This document shows, in pieces, positions 10,306-21,167 of a stretch of DNA of 64,000 bases. Under the pieces are notes generated by a model. It was not told the DNA's origin. It searched no databases and saw only the letters and a list, made by a program, of their open reading frames with translations. The translations under genes and the position numbers were made by a program. Numbering within the stretch: position 1 is the stretch's first letter; each line of letters begins with the position of its first letter. Source of the DNA: Perca fluviatilis (taxonomy: Eukaryota; Chordata; Actinopteri; Perciformes; Percidae); assembly GCF_010015445.1 (NCBI RefSeq), contig NC_053112.1, positions 814,812 through 878,811 of the forward strand, in the 5' to 3' direction.

Positions 10306-10607
10306 TTAACCCTTGTGTGGTCCTTCGGGTCCCAGTGACCCGAAGGACCACACAAGGATTATGTACTTCCCTTTACTTTGTTGAGAATTGCTCTCTAAAC
10401 CCTGTTTCTTGTAAAGTAAGTAAGTAAAGTTTATTTCTAGAACACATTTAAACACAGTTTAAGCTGACCAAAATGCTGTACAAACAAGAACTAAGGTGCT
10501 GTATTAACCCTTGTTTAGAGAGCAATTCTCAACAAAGTAAAGGGAAGTACATAATCCTTATGTTGTCCTTCGGGTCACTGGGACCCGAAGGACAACACAA
10601 GGGTTAA
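10306..10607. mobile_element. TTAA-flanked MITE with nested palindromes (piggyBac-like)
   Basis: The element lies between two TTAA sites. Its ends are inverted repeats of about 95 bp (TTAACCCTTGTGTGGTCC at the left; the complement, with ACAAGGGTTAA, at the right). Each arm itself contains a palindrome around the 5-7 base centre of CCTTCGGGTC...GACCCGAAGG. The middle (about 10415-10505) carries TAAGTAAGTAAAGTTTATTT, similar to the tail of the element at 24160-24220. TTAA target duplication is the mark of piggyBac and Kolobok transposases. It encodes no protein. Confidence 0.8.
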
Positions 10608-10806
10608 TACATTTTCATCTTTAACAAAAAAATCGGAAAAAGGGACACATATCTTAGAAAATACTTTGGGAATAGAGCCCATAGAAAAATAAGTTTTAAA
10701 TTTTGACCCATACAAACTTGCAATACCTCGAAAGATTATGTCATAAGTCATGTGACAACATGCCATTTTAGGCCATTTACAGGTATGGAACTGTTACAAA
10801 GTCGTC
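10608..10806. other. Non-coding DNA between the MITE and the TRIM-associated segment
   Basis: No open frame with a recognisable domain and no repeat signature seen. Confidence 0.4.
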
Positions 10807-11260
10807 TTTGGAGATTCAACACATCCATCTGAAATTGGGTCAGTAAAATCTCAACACCGTCACGGTGCCAAATTGGGAAGCTTCTCTGTTACCGTGGAAT
10901 GATGTGATGTGTCGGGCAATTTGCATATTTCACCATAACACAGGAAGCTGTTAACTTGACTTTACATTGTCCAATCTGCCCCAAATTGCTGAAGACATCT
11001 ACACGCCTATATTAAGTCAACTTTATAGCACTAACCACTGACAACAGAAAGTAAGTTGTATGTGACACAGATCATTAGTCTACCCTTGATATACAGCAAT
11101 GTGACGTTACATTAGTGTGTTCTCTAGCACCACATAGTGGACACCGGAAATGGTACAAAATGTACAAAACTTCATTTTTAGTGACACAAGCAACACAGGA
11201 AATAACGTCTAACTCATGACCACAGTGTCTGATGATCCTGGAAAATGCAAGAGCCATGTT
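10807..11260 (+). repeat. TRIM upstream segment shared with copy 3
   Basis: This segment matches, in inverted orientation, 53780-54245 in front of TRIM copy 3. Shared phrases include ATTCAACACATCCATCT, CCAAATTGGGAAGCTT, AACACAGGAAGCTGTTAAC, GTATGTGACACAGATCAT and CACAGTGTCTGATGATCC, in the same order and at similar spacing. It may hold the promoter of the ancestral TRIM gene or be part of the repeat that carried the duplication. Confidence 0.75.
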
Positions 11261-11382
11261 GACTGGAGATCCATCCGTATCCCCGACCCGAATGGGCGAG
11301 GGCTCTTTCATGACTGCTTGCAACAGTAAATAAACTGTATTTTGAATGTTTTCTTTTCTTTTCATTCACACTAGGTGTAGAT

Positions 11383-13040
11383 ATGGCTGCTGTGAGCATT
11401 CTGCTGAAGATTTTTGCAATCTGAATATCAGGTTTTCTATGCTTACTTATCGTCTGTCTGTTTACCATCATCATGTGGCACGAACGTTCTGCAAAACCGC
11501 ATCACTGAACACTGGAATACCAATGACCAGCACCTGTGTCCAATGTGTAACGTTTTTTCAACAAAACCGGTAGCTAAACGCGACTTCACATCAACACTTT
11601 CATCTCTGAGATGGTTGCTCAGTTCAAACGTTCAGCTCAACAGAAAGCCAGCAGCAGCAGCTCAGAGCAACAAGTGTCCAAACCAGGAGAAGTTCCCTGT
11701 GACGTCTGCACTGGAAACAAACTGAAGGCCCTGAAGTCCTGCCTGGTGTGTCTGGTCTCCTACTGTGAGACTCACCTGGAGCCTCATCTGACAGCTTCAC
11801 GTCTGAAAAGACATCAGCTGATCGACCCTGTGGAGAACCTGGAAGGCAGTATGTGCACGAAGCACGATAAACCTCTGGAGCTGTTCTGTAAGACCGACCA
11901 GACATGTGTCTGCATGCTCTGCACTGTTTTAGACCACAAGGTGCATGATGTTGTTCCTCTGAAAGAAGAATATGAAGGAAAGAAGGCAGAGCTGGGGAAG
12001 TCAAGGGCTGAAATTCAGCAGATGATCCAGAAGAGAAGACTGAAGATTCAGGAGATCAAACACTCAGTCGACCTCAGTGAGGAAGATGCAGACAGAAAGA
12101 TAGCAGAAGGTGTTCAGGTCTTCACTTCTCTGAAGGAGTCTGTTGAGAGAGGCCTGAATGAGCTCATCAACACGATCCAAGAGAAGCAGAAAACAACAGA
12201 AAACAGGCTGAAGCTTTCATCAAAGAGCTGGAACAGGAAATCTCTGAGCTGATGAAGAGAAGCACTGAGGTGGAGCAGGTGTTACGCACTGAAGACCACC
12301 TCCATCTTCTCCAGAGTGTCCAGTCCCTAAACATCCAACAACCTCCACACACCAAGGACTGGACAGAGGTCAGCGTCCGTCCATCATCCTATGAGGGGAC
12401 TGTGGTGAAAGCTGTGGCTCAGCTGGAGGAGACACTCAGTGAAGAGATGAAAAACCTGATTGAAGCCGAGCTGAAGAGAGTCCAGCAGTATGCAGTTGAT
12501 CTGACTCTTGATCCCGATACAGCACATCCTAATCTCATCCTGTCTGATGAGGGGAATCAAGTGAATCTTGGTGATGTGAGGAATAATCTCCCAGACAACC
12601 CAGAGAGATTTTCTTATCGTGTTTGTGTTTTAGGAAAACAGAGTTTCTCTTTAGGCAGATTTTACTTTGAGGTTCAAGTTAAAGGAAAGACTGAATGGAC
12701 TTTAGGAGTGGCCAGAGAATCGATCAAGAGGAAGGGAGACATCACACTGAACTCTCAGAGAGGGTTCTGGACTATAGCGTTGAGAGATGGAAATGAGTAC
12801 AAAGCTGCTGCTGACCCTCCAGTCCTTCTCTCTCTGAAGTCTCAGCTTCAGAAGGTGGGGGTGTTTGTGGATTATGAGGAGGGTCTGGTCTCCTTTTATG
12901 ACGTAGATGCTGCAAATCTTATCTACTCCTTTACTGGCTGCTCCTTCACTGAGAAACTCTTCCCATATTTCCATACTGGTAATAATTATGGTGGTAAAAA
13001 CTATGCCCCTCTGATCATTTCTCCTGTCAGTGTAAACTAA
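11383..13040 (+). pseudogene. TRIM copy 1: decayed RING, B-box, coiled coil, PRY-SPRY
   Basis: This is a bloodthirsty-like TRIM relative; intact members are E3 ubiquitin ligases in fish innate immunity. An acceptor-like GTGTAG precedes ATG at 11383 (MAAVS), but that frame stops at 11422. RING remnants appear in shifted frames: FCKT, then ITEHWNTNDQHLCPMCN near 11495-11547. From 11611 a clean frame carries the B-boxes (CDVC...CLVC; CTKHDKPLELFCKTDQTCVC) and coiled coil. At about 12200 an A run has four A where copy 2 has five. The frame breaks there and stops at 12252, while the sense continues from 12252 through PRY-SPRY to a natural stop at 13040. It is a pseudogene, unless the missing A is an assembly error; RING decay would remain in any case. 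Confidence 0.85.
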
Positions 13041-13285
13041 TCACTGATCTTATTTCAGGTTTTGATTTATTTTCAATCAAGAGAACAAATGTTCATATTC
13101 ATATTTTTTACATCTCATTTTCTACAAAATCTGTTTCCTGTGGTGACTGATTTACACTTTTTCAATGTATTTTCATATGGTTAAATGTGTAGCAATTCTT
13201 TGCAAATAAAATCAAACTCAACATACTTGGTGTCTTTAGAAAACTGATTTCTTTTGGATGTTTAAATAAATGATTTTATATTCAA
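13041..13285 (+). other. 3' UTR of TRIM copy 1
   Basis: The sequence after the stop matches that after copy 2 at 45530-45775 (TTTCAGG, TTGATTTATTTTCAATCAAG, CTGTTTCCTGTGGTGACTG). It has AATAAA at about 13205 and 13266. It ends where a truncated LINE begins. Confidence 0.7.
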
Positions 13286-13287
13286 GC

Positions 13288-14120
13288 ACAATCTTGATTT
13301 TATGTTTTTAACTGAAACCTGGTTGGACCACAATAACAGTGCTGCTGTTCTCATTGAGTCAGCCCCCCCTAACTTCAGTTTTATGAGTGAAAATAGAGTG
13401 AATAAGAAAGGAGGTGGAGTCGCCATTTTGTTTAATGACTCATTCCAATGTACGCAAATATCTTATGGAAATTTTGCTTCTTTTGAATATGTGGCTCTTC
13501 AGCTAAGATCCTCCCCTCGAGCTATACTTCTAAATATCTACAGGCCACCTAAATACTGTGCAGCCTTCTTCAAAGACCTTACTGAACTGCTGTCTATTAT
13601 CTGTATTAACTTTGACTGTGTAATTATTGCTGGTGATTTTAACATTCATGTTGACAACCCCCAGAACAGAGGGACCAAAGAACTGTGTTGTGTTTTTGAG
13701 AACTATGGACTGACTCAGCATGTGACACAGCCCACGCACAATAAGGGGCACACACTGGACTTGATTATCTCCAAGGGTCTAAACATTTCCAAGGTTGTGG
13801 TGAATGATGTTGCTCTCTCTGATCATTCCTGTGTTTTCTTTAACGGCACTATCTCTGTGCCCAAAAGTGTTCAAACAAAGTTAATCAGAAAACGGTATAT
13901 CACTGAAAACACCAGTGAATCATTCATTCAGCTTTTCTCCTCTACACCCACCCTCACTGGGGCCTCAGTGACTGAGCTTGTAGATAATTTCAACTGTAAA
14001 ATTACGAATGTTATTAATGCCATTGCTCCCACTAAGGTGAAAACTGTCTCTGGTAAGGAAAGATCTCCATGGAGAAATTTTGTAGTGGTGAGAACAGAAA
14101 AAAGAGTGTCGAAAAGCTGA
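13288..14120 (+). pseudogene. LINE B apurinic-type endonuclease domain
   Basis: The frame gives FLTETWLDHNN, GGGVAILFNDSF, LNIYRPPKY, IAGDFNIHVDNP and a C-terminal SDHSCVFF, the conserved blocks of the LINE apurinic/apyrimidinic-like nuclease that nicks target DNA. The N-terminal catalytic block (LNIRSL) is missing because of 5' truncation. The frame ends at TGA 14118-14120 where the reading shifts. Confidence 0.85.
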
Positions 14121-15966
14121 ACGCAGTTGGCGAAAAACTAATCTCCAGGTCCATTATAACACCTATAAAGAGAGACTTCACATTTATAATTTGGAACTAA
14201 GGAATGCAAGGCCGTCCTTCTTCTCTGATATTATTGCTATAAACAATAATAATTCACGTGCTTTGTTTGCTACTGTCGATAGATTAACAAACCCTCCAGT
14301 ACCAGTAGCATCTGAACTATTGTCTACGACTTTGCCTCCTTCTTCACAGACAAAATTCAGAAAATTAGACAAACATTCAGTGCTTCCATATCAAGTACAG
14401 GATATGTGTTGTCACAGTGTTCACGCAAAACAAATTCCAACATGACACAATTTCATATGATCAACCATAAAAACCTGGAGGACATTATACAACATCTGTA
14501 AACCTCCTCCTGTTGCCTTAATATTCTACCAACGGATGTTTTCAAGAATGTTTTGAATTGTTTGGCTTCTGATCTTCTACAGATTGTAAGCACATCTCTG
14601 CTCTCAGGTATCTTCCCACAGGCCCTAAAAGCTGTAGTCATCAAGCCACTCCTAAAAAAGAACAATCTAGACACGACACTAATGAGCAAATATAGGCTGA
14701 TATCAAACCTTCCATTTTTAAGTAAAAACATAGAAAAAGCGTTTTTTCAACAACTCAACCTTTTCTTATCACTAAACAACCAACCACACCACAGCACTGA
14801 GACAGCTCTTGTTAAAATCTTTAATGACATCCATTTAAACACAGATAGTGGCAAAATTTCAGTCTTGATCTCAGTGCTGCATTTGATACAGTCGACCATG
14901 ACATATTACTTGACCGATTGAAAAACTGGGTTGATCTTTCTGGCTCAGTACTAAACTGGTTTGAATCCTATTTAAAGAATAGGGACTACTTTGTGTCTAT
15001 AGATAATTATACATCTCAGCATACAAATATGACGTGCAGAGTTCCCCAAGGCGCCGTTCTGGGGCCTCTTCTGTTCAACATCTACATGCTTCCACTGGCT
15101 CAGATTATGGAAAACAACAAAATAAGTTACCATAGCTATGCGGATGACACACAAATTTACATAACCTTAGCGCGAGGAACTATAGCCCAATACAACAAAT
15201 GAATAAGTGCATTGAACAAATTAACGACTGGATGTGCCAGAACTTTCTTAAATTAAATGAAGAAAAAACTGAGGTGGTTGTTTTTGGAGCTAAAGAGGAA
15301 CGATTAAAAGTCAGCGCTCAGCTTCAAACGACAATGTTAAAAACAACAGACAAAGCCAGAAATCCTGGTGTAGTCATGGACTCAGACCTGAATTTTAAAA
15401 GCCACATTAAGACAATTGCAAAATCAGCCTATTATCACCTTAAAAATATATCAAGGGTTAAAGGACTTATGTCTCAGAAGGATTTGGAAAAACTTGTCCA
15501 TGCTTTTATCTTCAGTAGATTTGACTACTGTAACAGTGTCTTTACAGGTCTCCCTAAAAAATCAATCAGACAGCTGCAACTGATTCAGAACGCTGTTGCC
15601 CGAGTCCTCACTAAAATCAGGAAAGTGGATCACATCACTCCAGTACTTAAGTCTATACACTGGCTTCCTGTGCCTCAAAGAATTGATTTCAAAATACTTT
15701 TGCTGGTTTATAAATCACTAAACGGTTTAGGGCCAAAATACATTTCTGATCTGCTACTACACTATGAGCCACCCAGACCTCTCAGGTCATCTGGGACAGG
15801 TCTACTTGTTGTCCCCAGAGACAGAACTAAACAGGGGGAAGCAGCATTCAGTTTTTATGCTCCACATATCTGGAACAAACTCCCAGAAAACTGCAGGTCC
15901 GCTGCAACTCTCAGTTCTTTTAAATCAAGGCTGAAGACCTATCACTTTCATGTAGCCTTTCTTTAA
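14121..15966 (+). pseudogene. LINE B reverse transcriptase and C-terminal domain
   Basis: The RT is split over frames at 14191-14445, 14553-14921, 14918-15202 and 15199-15966. Fingers ([37 protein letters not shown]), the palm block CRVPQGAVLGPLLFNIYML and catalytic YADD (15137-15148) are recognisable. The last frame holds thumb and C-terminal domain with FDYCNSVFTGL and AVARVLTKIRKVDHITPVL, ending at its natural stop. Several frameshifts and stops lie between, so no enzyme is made. Confidence 0.85.
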
Positions 15967-16084
15967 ATAACCCTTGTTTAACTGTTTTAATTGATTTTAA
16001 TTGTTTTGTAACTGCTCTTTCATGTTTCTCTGTTTTTTAAATTCTTATACTGCACTGTAAATTTTATTCTTGACTGATTTAGTC

Positions 16085-16523
16085 CATTAACTAGATCAAT
16101 AAGAAAGACGTCTGTGAACTTGTCAGATATTTCTGTGAACTTATCAAGAGACGACTGTGAACTGTCCCGGATTTAGCAAGGTTTACCGATATTAAACTAA
16201 GCTTTGTAGCGACGGCTACATCGTAGTGAAAAGTAGAACTACTGCAATCTTGTAATGGGTAACAAAAAACACCAAGTCACTTGAGCCAAAAGGACCTGTG
16301 GTCAGAGAAATGATGGAGAAATATGGACCGACAGATAACGGACATATTTCTGATATTACCTCTCCAACAAAGGTGTGACAATAGATTATCCATACAAGGA
16401 CCACGTCTGTGAACTGGTCAGATTTAGTCTGTGAACTAGATCAGTAAGAAAGACAACATCTGTGAACTTGTCAGATATTTCTGGGAACTTATCAAGAGAC
16501 GACTGTGAACTGTCCCTGATTTA
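16085..16523 (+). mobile_element. Retroviral leader/gag fragment inside the LINE B 3' UTR
   Basis: The LINE UTR phrase ACTGCACTGTA...TTTTATTCTTG occurs both before and after this block. Within it, an 80-85 base unit (GTCTGTGAACTTGTCAGATA...GAGACGACTGTGAACTGTCC) stands at both edges (16092-16175 and 16435-16520). Between them an ATG at 16255 opens MGNKKHQVT, then stops. In the next frame PKGPVVREMMEKYGP follows, recognisably the start of the same type of Gag as at 5769. It is a scrap of a second related retrovirus, non-coding. Confidence 0.6.
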
Positions 16524-16804
16524 GACCGATAACTGCTCTTTATTCGTGTATTTTATCTCTTAGTTCTTTAAATTGTTAAACTGCACTGTACATTTTATTC
16601 TTGTCTTTTAATGTTTTTAAATTGTTTTAATTGTTTTCTAACTGCTCTTTCATGTTTTATGTAAAGCACTTTGAATTGCCCTGTTGCTGAAATGTGCTAT
16701 ATAAATAAAGCTGCCTTGCCTTGCCTTTAGTTTTCCCTCCCAGTATATATTTATAATTATGTTGAAATATCCCACTCCCTGCCACACGAGCTAAGCCTAA
16801 CAGT

Positions 16805-17314
16805 GACGAAATGATTAGAGACAGAATCATCTTTGGCACAAACTCTCCTAAAGTGCGTGAGAAGCTGTTATGCCACACAGACTTAACGTTGGAAAAGGCT
16901 ATCGATATTGCACGGACACATGAGCTGTCGCAGCAGCAGCTAAAAACCATGCATAGTCCCACTGCTAGCACAGCTAATCAGTCAGCTCATGCAGTTAGCA
17001 GAAAACCGTTCAAATCGGAGCATACACGTTATGGACGCACAACAAACTGGACTGACTCCAAAAATACAGTATGGAACAAGGAATGTGGAGCATGCGGGGG
17101 AGAGCATGGACGCACAGAGGAAAGCCCAGCCAAAGTACGCCAATGCAAGTGTGCAGGACACAAACACAGCAACCAAAGACAAAGTACAAGCCCAAGAGAG
17201 TGCATGTTATCGGCGACGGCGCGGAACAGCCACCAGATGAATTGTATATTGACACTATCACAAAGTGACATGCTAACAATGCCAAAGAACAGGCATATGC
17301 AGAGGTGCAAATAG
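16805..17314 (+). pseudogene. Gypsy-2 Gag C-terminal part
   Basis: The frame holds MIRDRIIFGTNSPKVREKLL and LTLEKAIDIARTHELSQQQL, the capsid end of K02A2.6/mag-type Gag. A decayed zinc-knuckle region follows (ECGACGGEHGRT), where the expected Cys/His pattern is disrupted. It would package RNA in an intact element. The start and first half of Gag are missing. Confidence 0.75.
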
Positions 17315-17640
17315 GGGAAAAGAGGCACAAATTGAAATTTAAAATAGACACGGGTGGCCAGGCCAACATAATACCAGCCCACACATTCCACAAAATGTTT
17401 GGAAATTAAGTGCTTAACCCACCAGACAGTACTATTTCAGGATATGGTGGACAGAGACTTGTAGTGGAAGGTTCATGCAAGCTCACATGCAGATAAAAAG
17501 AAAAAATAGTCGTGCTAGACTTTGACATAGTCTGTGCAATTAATGCATCTCCTGTTTTGGGAATGCGAGCATGCTTAGATCTGAACATGGTCAAGTTAGT
17601 GCACATGGTCAACGCACTGCCACATACTAGCATCACAGAT
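17283..17640 (+). pseudogene. Gypsy-2 aspartic protease remnant
   Basis: KFKIDTGGQANIIPAHTF carries the Asp-Thr-Gly active site at 17347-17355. The frame stops at 17407-17409 (TAA). Sense continues through ISGYGGQRLVVEGSCKLTC to another stop and then ASPVLGMRACLDLNMVKLV. Two nonsense changes break it. Confidence 0.75.
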
Positions 17641-18310
17641 GAGTTTGCGTATTGGACGGCATTGGGCTGTTTCCAGGGGAGTGCACCCTGCGCCTTGATC
17701 CTGCCGTAACACCAGTGGTGTGTCCGCCTCGCCGCATCCCATATGCCCTGTGGAGCCGACTCAAAGACGAACTAAAAGAAATGGAAGAAATGGACATTAT
17801 ACAGAAAGTCACAGAGCCGACTGAGTGGGTAAATGCCTGGTTAGTGGTAGAAAAGCCCAAAACAGGTAGGCTTAGAATATGTTTAGACCCCCGCTCTCTA
17901 AACAAAGCCATTCAAAACCCCACTATCCGCTTCCCACTCTGGATGATGTCACACCCAGACTAGCTGGTGCACAATACTTCAGTGTACTAGACGCCAGGTC
18001 TGGGTACTGGGCGATAACACTCAGCCACAAGTCATCCATGCTAACTACATTTAACACCATCTATGGCAGATATTGGTTCAAGAGGCTCCCCTTTGGGATC
18101 ATCACTGCACAGGACGAGTTTCAGAGGAGAGTCGATGAGGCTTACGAGGGGCTTCCGGGTGTCGCCGCTATTGTGGATGACATCTTGGTGTATGGCCGCA
18201 CCAAAGACGAGCACGATGCCAACCTGCGTGGTATGCTGGAGAGAACAAGAGAAAAAGGCATCAAGCTGAACAAGGATAAAAGTGTCATCTGCGTGACAGA
18301 AGAACTTTGG
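17641..18310 (+). pseudogene. Gypsy-2 reverse transcriptase
   Basis: RT starts in the frame of 17652 (RRIPYALWSRLKDELKEMEE, WLVVEKPKTGRLRICLDPR) and shifts near 17940 to the frame of 17879-18310. There it reads FSVLDARSGYWAITL, FKRLPFGIITAQDEFQRRVD and the catalytic IVDDILVYG (V-D-D at 18173-18181). The thumb then shifts frame again near 18306. Polymerase motifs are all visible but cannot be read as one protein. Confidence 0.85.
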
Positions 18311-18833
18311 GCACAGGCTGACCCTAGACGGCATCCGGCCCGACCCCATCAAGATAAAGGCCATAAAAGACATGGCTCCCCCACACAACAGAGCAGAGCT
18401 GGAGACCATATTGGGCATGATCACTTACCTTTCCAGGTTTGCCCCCAAACTCTCAGAGGCCACAGATCAATTACGGCAGATGCAGAAGGAGGGCAACGAG
18501 TTTGTATGGGACTCAAACCTTAACGCAGCATTCACACAGGTAAAAAACCTCCTAACACAGGAGCCTGGCCCCGTCCTCACATTCTTTGACCACACCAAAG
18601 ATGTGAAACTGCAAGTTGATCCATCCAAATGCGGCTTAGGAGCAGTCCTGCTCCAGGGAGAGAAACCAGTTGCATATGCATCCAAGGCACTAAATGAGAG
18701 TAAACAGAACTACGCACAAATCGAAAAGGAACTCTATGCAGTGCTCTTTGGATGCAAGAGGTTCCACCAGTACTTGTATGGCCGACAGGTGATTGTCGAG
18801 TCAGATCACAAACCACTAGAGGCAATCATGTGA
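18306..18833 (+). pseudogene. Gypsy-2 RT connection and RNase H
   Basis: From 18372 an open frame encodes AELETILGMITYLSRFAPKL, then LQVDPSKCGLGAVLLQ at the place of the usual RNase H D-A-S motif, with Pro in place of Ala. KQNYAQIEKELYAVLFGCKR and VIVESDHKPLEAIM follow. It ends in TGA at 18831-18833 where the linker to integrase should continue. Confidence 0.8.
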
Positions 18834-19500
18834 AAGCCACTGGCAGCTGCACCGCCCAGGTTACAACGCATGATACTGTAGCTGTAAAGGTATGACATCA
18901 CCATTACACACAAGCCCAGAAAGCAGATCCCAGTCGCGGACACTTTATCCAGAAAGCCAATTGAATGTAATGAACAGTCACTGAGCGAAAGTATGGACTC
19001 ACAAATACACACAGTGATCAGCAGCACTCCTGTGAGATACAGGAAAATGGCAGAGATCAGAGCTGCAACAGCCCAAGATGAACAGCTCTCAGTGCTGACA
19101 CAGTTTACCTTGGCAGGGTGGCCTGAGTCAAGGAAAAATGCTGCCCACATGCTGTCACAGATTACTGGAATCATCGGGACGAGATCTCCAAGGTGAACGG
19201 CATCCTGCTAAAAGGGGAAAAAAATCATTGTACCACACTCACTCAGGGCTGAAATGCTTGCACGCATACATTTAGGACATTTAGGGATGGAAAAGTGTAA
19301 ACAACGGGCAAGAGATGTGGTATTCTGGCCCAGCATGGGGAAACAAATAGAGCTCTAGTAGGATCCTGCATCACCTGCCTCGAGCGACGTAACTCCGCCC
19401 CCAAAGGAGCCAATGATCTAATAGCCACAGACTTATTCACATGGAATAATACCGACTACATAGCGGCAGTTGACTATACAGCAGATATTTTGAGGTAGAG
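18834..19500 (+). pseudogene. Gypsy-2 integrase, N-terminal part
   Basis: After stops in the linker, the frame around 19243-19350 encodes the zinc-binding HHCC region (MLARIHLGHLGMEKCKQRA, VVFWPSMGKQIE). The start of the catalytic core follows (ATDLFTWNNTDYI, then RYFEVE one frame over). The reading stops exactly where TAAGTAAGTAAG begins at 19501. The rest of the core is at 24221. Confidence 0.8.
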
Positions 19501-19895
19501 TAAGTAAGTAAGTAAGTAAGTAAAATTTATTTATAGAGCGCATTTCACAGATATAAATCACAAAGCGCTTTACAAGGTACATACACATATAATTGGGAAG
19601 AAAATACAGCATGACATGAGGAGAGACGAGGAGAAAAAGGCAACTCCCAGACTATGCCCCTGAATAGGGGTACAGTGTGGGAACAGGAAAAAACACCTCA
19701 GCACATAAGCACACAAGCAATACATTTGCACTGCTGCACACCACATAACAGTACATTTGCACTGCTGCACATAACACAACATAACAATATAACATGACAC
19801 GCAGTGGGGGTGGGATGATGGGTGCATCGGGATGGGGGTCATGGAGTAGAGGTAGTCCAGGAAAGGCAAACAGACATCTGGTCCTGCAGCCAAAC
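19501..19895 (-). mobile_element. Element X, 3'-end fragment in inverted orientation
   Basis: Read on the minus strand this is a 3' UTR that begins GGCTGCAGGACCAGATG. It passes CTGTTCCCACACTGTAC and GGGGCATAGTCTGGGAGTTG and ends AAAGCGCTTTGTGATTTATA...ATAAATAAATTTTACTTACTTACTTAC. The same series appears on the plus strand at 23832-24220. It is a 5'-truncated insertion placed head-to-head with the plus-strand copy, and it adjoins the broken integrase codon. Confidence 0.8.
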
Positions 19896-20025
19896 AAAGG
19901 AGAGAGAAGACCATTTCTCTCCCTCTCCTCCCGTTGCCTACCCTACTTTGCTCTCTCGTCTAGTCTTTGTCTCTGTGTACTTTGAGAGTCTCCCTCTCTG
20001 CACTGCTCCAAAAAAAACAAGAATT

Positions 20026-20361
20026 ATGGATTTGATCAACTGGTCTCTCAGCGCAATTGACACCATGGGTTCAGGGGAACCTGACTGCCCTGCTGGAACG
20101 TTCGCAGCTGGCTACACGATGGACGCATGGGAGAGGTGGCGGGTCGTGTGTCTGGCGGTTCTTTCCGTGGAGGACATTGAAGATATCTACCTATTCGGAA
20201 CCATGATAACAGGTTTTTTGCTGATTGGTTCAGGCATTACCCTGGTTTATCGAGAAATTAAGAAGAAGACGGGAGCCGAGCAAAGTCCGAGGCTGCCCGT
20301 CATGGTCGAAGCTGTGGGCAGAGCAGTTGGAACTCCGATTGTGACTATGAACACCATGAGC
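20026..20361 (+). CDS. Small transmembrane protein ORF of element X (partial, function unknown)
   Basis: From ATG at 20026 the frame encodes about 110 residues before Rex3-like sequence takes over. The N-terminal part is acidic/neutral with Cys 21 and Cys 42. A hydrophobic segment at residues 39-48 precedes a predicted membrane helix at about 55-75 (YLFGTMITGFLLIGSGITLV), followed by a basic REIKKKTG that fits a cytoplasmic flank. It has no stop or frameshift up to the LINE junction. An earlier in-frame start would include UTR-like sequence, so the ATG after the AAAAAAAACAAG run is preferred. A possible downstream part lies at 23455-23649. It could be a captured host exon or an accessory ORF of the element; I do not recognise a domain. 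Confidence 0.45.
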
Positions 20362-20802
20362 CACATCCATCCATCCATCCATCCATCTTCATCCGCTTAT
20401 CCGGTGTCGGGTCGCGGGGGGAGCAGCTCCAGCAGGGGACCCCAAACTTCCCTTTCCCGAGCAACATTAACCAGCTCCGACTGGGGGATCCCGAGGCGCG
20501 TTCCCAGGCCAGGTTGGAGATATAATCCCTCCACCTAGTCCTGGGTCTTCCCCGAGGCCTCCTCCCCAGCTGGACGTGCCTGGAACACGTCCCTAGGGAG
20601 GCGGCCAGGAGGCATCCTTACCAGATGCCCCGAACCACCTCAACTGGCTTCCTTTTGGGCGACGCGGCGCCAGCTGGGCCTCCTCGACGGATGACCGAGC
20701 TTCTCACCCTATCTCTAAGGGGAGATGCCAGCCACCCTCCTGAGGAAACCCATTTCGGCCGCTTGTACCCTGGATCTCGTTCTTTCGGTCATGACCCAGC
20801 CT

Positions 20803-21090
20803 TCATGACCATAGGTGAGGGTAGGAACGAAAACTGACCGGTAGATCGAGAGCTTTTCCTTCTGGCTCAGCTCTCTTTTCGGCACAATGCTGCGATAAAT
20901 TGAATGTAATCCGCACTCGCCGATTCACCCGACCAATCTCCCCGCCCATTGTCCCCTCACTTGCGAACAAAACCCCAAGGTACTTAAACTCCTTCACTTG
21001 GGGTAAGGACTCATTCCCTACCTGGAGTAGGCACTCCATCGGTTTCCTGCTGAGAACCATGGCCTCAGATTTAGAGGTGCTGATCCTCAT
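20803..21090 (-). pseudogene. Rex3-like RT thumb fragment
   Basis: MRISTSKSEAMVLSRKPMEC and SLPQVKEFKYLGVLFASEGT are the post-catalytic blocks of the same RT, in a third frame. After YLGVLF the sequence degenerates, with a segment from the RVNRR-type region garbled and later pieces scattered down to 20530. It belongs to the same LINE copy. Confidence 0.8.
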
Positions 21091-21167
21091 CCCAACCGCT
21101 CACACTCGGCTGCGAACCGATCCAGTGAGTGCTGAAGGTCGAGGCCGATGATGCCATCAGGACCACA

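Larger units (their letters stand above)
13288..16728 (+). mobile_element. LINE B (L2-like), 5'-truncated
   Basis: The element begins inside an endonuclease domain, continues through RT and ends in a 3' UTR with ATATAAATAAAGCTGCCTTG and a CCTTG-repeat tail at 16700-16728. It lies directly after the 3' UTR of TRIM copy 1. Its UTR is interrupted by retrovirus-derived sequence (16085-16523). ORF1 is absent. The long form of RT C-terminus (HWLPVPQRIDFKILLLVYK, LWNKLPEN-type ending) fits the L2 clade. Confidence 0.85.

Noticed and set aside
11624..12004. 126-codon minus-strand frame over TRIM copy 1
   Set aside because: Antisense shadow of the B-box region; the same shadow appears over copies 2 and 3.
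19822..20025. Upstream extension of the element X ORF
   Set aside because: The extra codons lie in 3' UTR-type sequence of the inverted fragment and in a leader; the ATG at 20026 fits better.
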